64,000 bases of DNA from Druceiella hillmani (Eukaryota > Arthropoda > Insecta > Lepidoptera > Hepialidae). The stretch covers positions 45,198,501 through 45,262,500 of the forward strand of contig JAYKKI010000007.1 in NCBI GenBank assembly GCA_039881145.1, written 5' to 3'. The number at the start of each line of letters is the position of its first letter. Within the stretch, counting starts at the first letter, position 1. The notes under the pieces were generated by a model. The model was not told where the DNA came from, ran no database searches, and saw only the letters and a program-made list of their open reading frames with translations. This document shows positions 60,115 to 64,000 of this stretch, in pieces. The position numbers were made by a program, and so were the translations under genes.

Positions 60115-62954
60115 GTTTGCTTGTTTTTATTCGACAAAACATTTTGGCCACGCCCTATTTTGTTACAAAAAGATGTTAGGGCTCATTTCTAATAAAAATA
60201 TGGTCGCAGGAGACCCGGTTTTAGGGATAACATTAAAAAAATTCATTTTATATGAACAAAGAAGATTAACAAAGTAAAATTAAATACAACATAATTGATC
60301 TCTAAACATATAATAATGCTTTAATCTTTTAAAACAATTATCTAACAATTTTCTACAAAACCTGACAACGTATGAAACCATAACAAAATTTAACAAACAG
60401 GGGCCACAAAAGTAAAATCATACACAGAGCGAAGTTGCACAATAAGATTGTTCATTGAATTTTATTTTTTACCAAAATAAATTTTTGATAGACATACAAT
60501 TACAATTAGTCATATTAAGAATCCAAAACAAAACTTCATTATGTATCGACTATGTTATAATTGTAAAATTATATAATTTACTAGGCTGACATTTCGAAAT
60601 TGACAAATGCTAATACAAAATTTCAAGCTCTATTAGAATCACACTAACAACTTTTTACTTAGTACCTACAGTTTCCAATTAATTTACATTCTTACAACTT
60701 AAATGTTCGTACATTAATAAAAATATATTTCATTTGCAGACATCCCTCTATTAATGCGGTTGCTGTACCCTCGATATGAACAGAGTTTTACAATTTTTTT
60801 TAATTAATTTGTGAAATAAGAAAATTGTTAAAATCATATATTTTCTTATAATGGTGCCATTTTATGTCATGATAGAATAGCTCCATGAATCAAGAAAACC
60901 TTTCCATATAACACATAATAGATAAAAAATAACTTCTACAATATTTTAAATCTGTCATAATAATCTTTGTGTGAGTCTGATGTAAAAACAGATATGAAAG
61001 ATGAATAAATACAGATTAAAAGTACCTTTCTATTAAAGAAAATTTTATTACATCAAATTATAATGCATACTCATTGAGCAAAAGCCTAAAGCTGGCAACC
61101 ACACGCTAGTTCTGCACGAATTTACCTAGCTAAATATTGTTTTCACAGTTTTTATATCATTTTTATGTAAAAGTATCCAAGTTCTGTTCACCTAATGGTA
61201 GGACACATAAAGCAACTAAAACTTGTAAATAAACATTTTTGAGAATATTATTCACATATAATATTCCATAAAAAATGATTTAAAAAAAAATTAAACAACT
61301 AAATAGGCATTTTTTATTGATTCTATGACCATAATCCCATCTGTTGGCGAATTATTAAAGAAATAATAAAATCTCAAATAAAAATATTAACAAACTATCA
61401 TTCAACACAGAAAATACTCCATACATGCCGTAAGATGGCGCTATATGTTGATTGCGATTGAAATGTATACAACTGTAGAGTTTTACATATTTACTTCTAG
61501 AGCATCCGTAATATTTTATTTCTATGTTTAATTTCTTTAGACACTGTATGAGTTAAACTGTATGAGTCAAAGTTCATTCTTATTGTTATACGTATAAAAT
61601 TCTTTTAGTAACGTACTATATGGATATATGTATACAGTGTGTGTGTGTGTGTGTATATGTACGTAATTACAGCATATACAACTTTACATAAAATATGTAC
61701 GAGAGTAAGAAGTGTTAAAATGACACGATGTGCACTGACATTTTTAACCAATCACCAAAGTAGGTAAGATCCTTACATAGTAAGTATTCACATTGGAGAG
61801 TATTTGAAAACATTTTGTGCCTTCTTTAAAGAAGTGTAAACTTTAGTGAATTTATTTTTCATACAGTTATTTTTTTAAACAGAAATTACTTTAACAATTA
61901 AAGCGTAACTAAACGCAACCTACGAGGCGCTACATAGCGAGGGACACTTGTACACTGATCTAACAAAATACTGAATAAAACTCTCGGCATTCTAATGAAA
62001 ACGTAAGAACATCCACGATAAATAAATGTGTGATAAACAATTTAAAAGTTACCACTGTTAATACACAATACAATACAATGAAAATTTAGAACGTACCATT
62101 AGTAATCAAGTCTTGAAGCGATACTGATCTTGCATAGCGGCAGTCACGACTGCTTTATTTTAATTTACTTCACTCGTACAAAACGCACATACGTAACAAT
62201 ATTTATACATATTATTAATAATTATTACATATTTTATGTTTTCAATTTCTTGCTTAGGTCCCATTCAAACTATATGATTAGTTATATATGGTAATAGATG
62301 GGCTGCAACACATGCAGTTATGGGCCGTACGATGCATTGGTTTCAATTTACAATAGAACACAGATAATCTCTGCCGATGCATGCTGGCTTGTGCCCTCTT
62401 CCGCACATCATATCTGAAAATTAATAACAACAGCATAAGATCTCTGAATTATAAAGTTAAGCAGAGATTCAGTATTATTAAACGTAGACAAGTATTGCCT
62501 GATAGGAAAATTATATATGGTATATTAAACAGAATTATAGAATCTGGTTTAATCAATATATAAAAGCCGAGTATATATAGATTATAAAATAGCCAACAAA
62601 GGTTTACTTATTTTTTAGATAAAGTAGAAATGTTATATTATGTCGACTATCGAAAAGCTTACTTTGTTAAGTCACTTGTTGGACTTACCTACTGAGGATA
62701 GTGGTATGTACTATAGACCTTAACATAAAAAAATCAATATTCTTATATCTGGTCATTATTTATGGGTACACCTTATTTCTATAAAATGGTAAAAAAACAT
62801 ACATAAAGAAGGATTTTAACTTCCTCACTATTTAAGTGATGTGCTACTAGCTAACAGCAACAAGTACCACTCAACATAAATAATCGTTTCAAAAAGAGAT
62901 AAACTTAAACAATCGTATATACCACAGAAGAGAATGAAATAACAAATCAAATGG

Positions 62955-63420
62955 TAATATACTCGCTTGTTGCGTAGTTATTTTTGCCCATAGACATGAA
63001 AAAAGTATTGCGCAATTCGCATCATTCTGTAGGCTCAAAAATGAGAAAGAGATAACAATTGTTGACAACTATCAACATCCTAACTAATAGTTTTAGAGAT
63101 ATTATTTTTAAAATTTTTGTTACTGCACATGAAAAAAAATTTTTTTTATTAGGTATTATTAGGTATTATTTCTGCTTTTTTATTGTCCAAGACCTTCAAG
63201 AGAGCATTCGTATTTCTATTTAAAATGTTATTCATTCGTTATTCTATGATGTAGCCTGACACAAAATATTAAACAAATTCCAGTACATCCCTGGCTGTTG
63301 ATGAATGAGATATCGATAGTCGTCAACAATTGCTATCTCTCTCTTATTTTTGAACCTGTAGAATGATATGTATTGCACAATCCAGCCTTCATGTCTATGT
63401 TTTTGCCGCTATTTTTTTTA
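62955..63420. repeat. inverted repeat, ~120-bp arms, ~220-bp spacer (foldback element)
   Basis: Left arm about 62965-63085 (catagacatgaaaaaagtat, cattctgtaggctcaaaaat, gataacaattgttgacaact). The right arm, about 63300-63415 read in reverse, gives catagacatgaaggctggat, cattctacaggttcaaaaat and gatagcaattgttgacgact. Overall identity of the arms looks high with a few indels. Confidence 0.8.
63134..63139 (-). terminator. candidate poly(A) signal for the Rac1-like gene
   Basis: AATAAA on the minus strand 637 bases past the Rac1 stop. It lies in the spacer of the foldback repeat. Many other AATAAA matches further downstream make the choice uncertain. Confidence 0.2.
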
Positions 63421-63775
63421 AATTATGTGTGATCGTATTTTCTATTGAATCTGCAGTGATTGTATTTTCGATTTAAACGATCAGACAAATTTTTGTTCGG
63501 ATAAATAATTTTTTTACATTTACTTTTATCTGTTGCTTATACTTTTTTTTAAGGTCCTTTATAAACATTTGTTTCTTAGAGAAAGATGGGAATTTTTCCC
63601 AGGTTTTCATTATTTTTCCCATGTATCATATGATACAAATGCTTCAACTATATTGTATCTACATTTCTTCTCTGTTTGTTAAAAAAATGTCATGTAATGT
63701 AAAAATAAAAATAAACCCAAAATACTCACCATTAAAAATGCTTAACATACATAATTAACGTAATCCTCTAAATAT

Positions 63776-63931
63776 TTACAAAAGCACACATTTCCGCTTG
63801 GGCTTGACCTGGAGGACAGGGCAGAGCACCGCACGGATCGCCTCGTCAAATACTGTCTTCAGGCCCTTCTGTGTTAAAGCTGAGCATTCCAGGTATTTAA
63901 CAGCTCCAATCTCCTTTGCCATCGCTAGACC
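63776..63931 (-). CDS. Rac1: Rac1-like Rho-family GTPase, last coding exon
   Basis: Minus-strand exon after a ttcag acceptor (AG at 63932-63933) reads [40 protein letters not shown] and [11 protein letters not shown], with stop TAA at 63776-63778. The YLECSALT box is the G5 (guanine-base) motif, and [11 protein letters not shown] is the Rac C-terminal helix. A polybasic KPKRK stretch precedes the CAAX box CVLL, whose final Leu predicts geranylgeranylation and plasma-membrane targeting. Rac controls actin, NADPH oxidase and JNK signalling. The upstream exons (G1-G4 motifs, effector loop) lie beyond 64000. Drosophila Rac1/Rac2 end KSKRKCALL-like, so this is a Rac rather than Cdc42 or Mtl. Confidence 0.92.
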   Translation of the reverse strand, partial: GLAMAKEIGAVKYLECSALTQKGLKTVFDEAIRAVLCPVLQVKPKRKCVLL

Positions 63932-64000
63932 CTGAATGCATTGAAATTTTTATATAATATACAAAATTTGGAGTGTATGATAGGATATATATAATAAAAC
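63932..64000 (-). other. start of the last Rac1-like intron (partial)
   Basis: Intron sequence upstream of the last exon, running off the window. AT-rich with no other feature. Confidence 0.8.

Larger units (their letters stand above)
54561..63775. other. intergenic and/or long 3'UTR of the Rac1-like gene
   Basis: No recognisable coding region. Open frames of 60-109 codons are AT-rich and domain-free. Structures seen: a 10-bp hairpin atgatcaagg/ccttgatcat at about 56391-56416; a 10-bp hairpin with a 7-nt loop at 60088-60114; a GT repeat at 61637-61652; and a long inverted repeat at 62955-63420. How far the Rac1 transcript extends cannot be told from sequence. Confidence 0.6.

Overview
This window is AT-rich nuclear DNA from an insect, almost certainly a moth or butterfly (Lepidoptera). 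The pointers are spliceosomal GT-AG introns, an insect-like dihydropyrimidine dehydrogenase, a Rac-type GTPase, and short dispersed motifs typical of lepidopteran genomes: a tgcccgcgacttc tail near 14250, a cgagcgaagctgcgg tail near 37065, and an agggttcYgta/tacggaaccct element at 6071-7733. No bacterial operons, CRISPR arrays, rRNA or tRNA genes were seen.

The left 29 kb is one complete gene on the minus strand, dihydropyrimidine dehydrogenase (DPYD; Drosophila su(r)). I could place all 22 coding exons, 29213 down to 990. All 21 introns are GT-AG, the phases agree, and the joined CDS is 3093 nt (1030 codons plus stop), against 1025 residues for human DPYD. All Fe-S cysteines, the FAD and NADPH glycine motifs and the catalytic Cys are present. 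The introns hold transposon debris: a TTA-flanked MITE, a 1.66 kb lepidopteran repeat, two LINE pieces, a mariner piece, perfect hairpins, and a decayed partial copy of exon 11.

The region from 29 to 58 kb has no recognisable host gene. It is a transposon graveyard: a LINE reverse-transcriptase relic (29.7-30.2 kb); a two-gene DNA transposon relic (39.5-43.8 kb) with a THAP/DDE transposase on + facing a SWIM/YqaJ-type nuclease on -, resembling the ISL2EU group; a hAT relic (49.7-51.9 kb, -) with a second LINE 3' end abutting it (51.9-52.5 kb, -); and a mariner relic (53.8-54.6 kb, +). Several TA microsatellites and short tandem repeats are interspersed.

The right end carries the last coding exon of a Rac1-like small GTPase on the minus strand (63776-63931). 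The rest of that gene lies beyond the window. The 54.6-63.7 kb stretch downstream of it is probably 3'UTR plus intergenic DNA.

The most striking signal is a nest of long, near-perfect palindromes at 43339-43632. Reading the nuclease exon across it shows that the palindromes are inverted copies of the exon's own flanking codons, arranged around a repeated AA/TT dinucleotide. This is a scar of hairpin-end repair or serial template switching. Other perfect hairpins in the window (1255-1299, 7866-7893, 9874-9924, 17318-17363, 60088-60114) may record related events.
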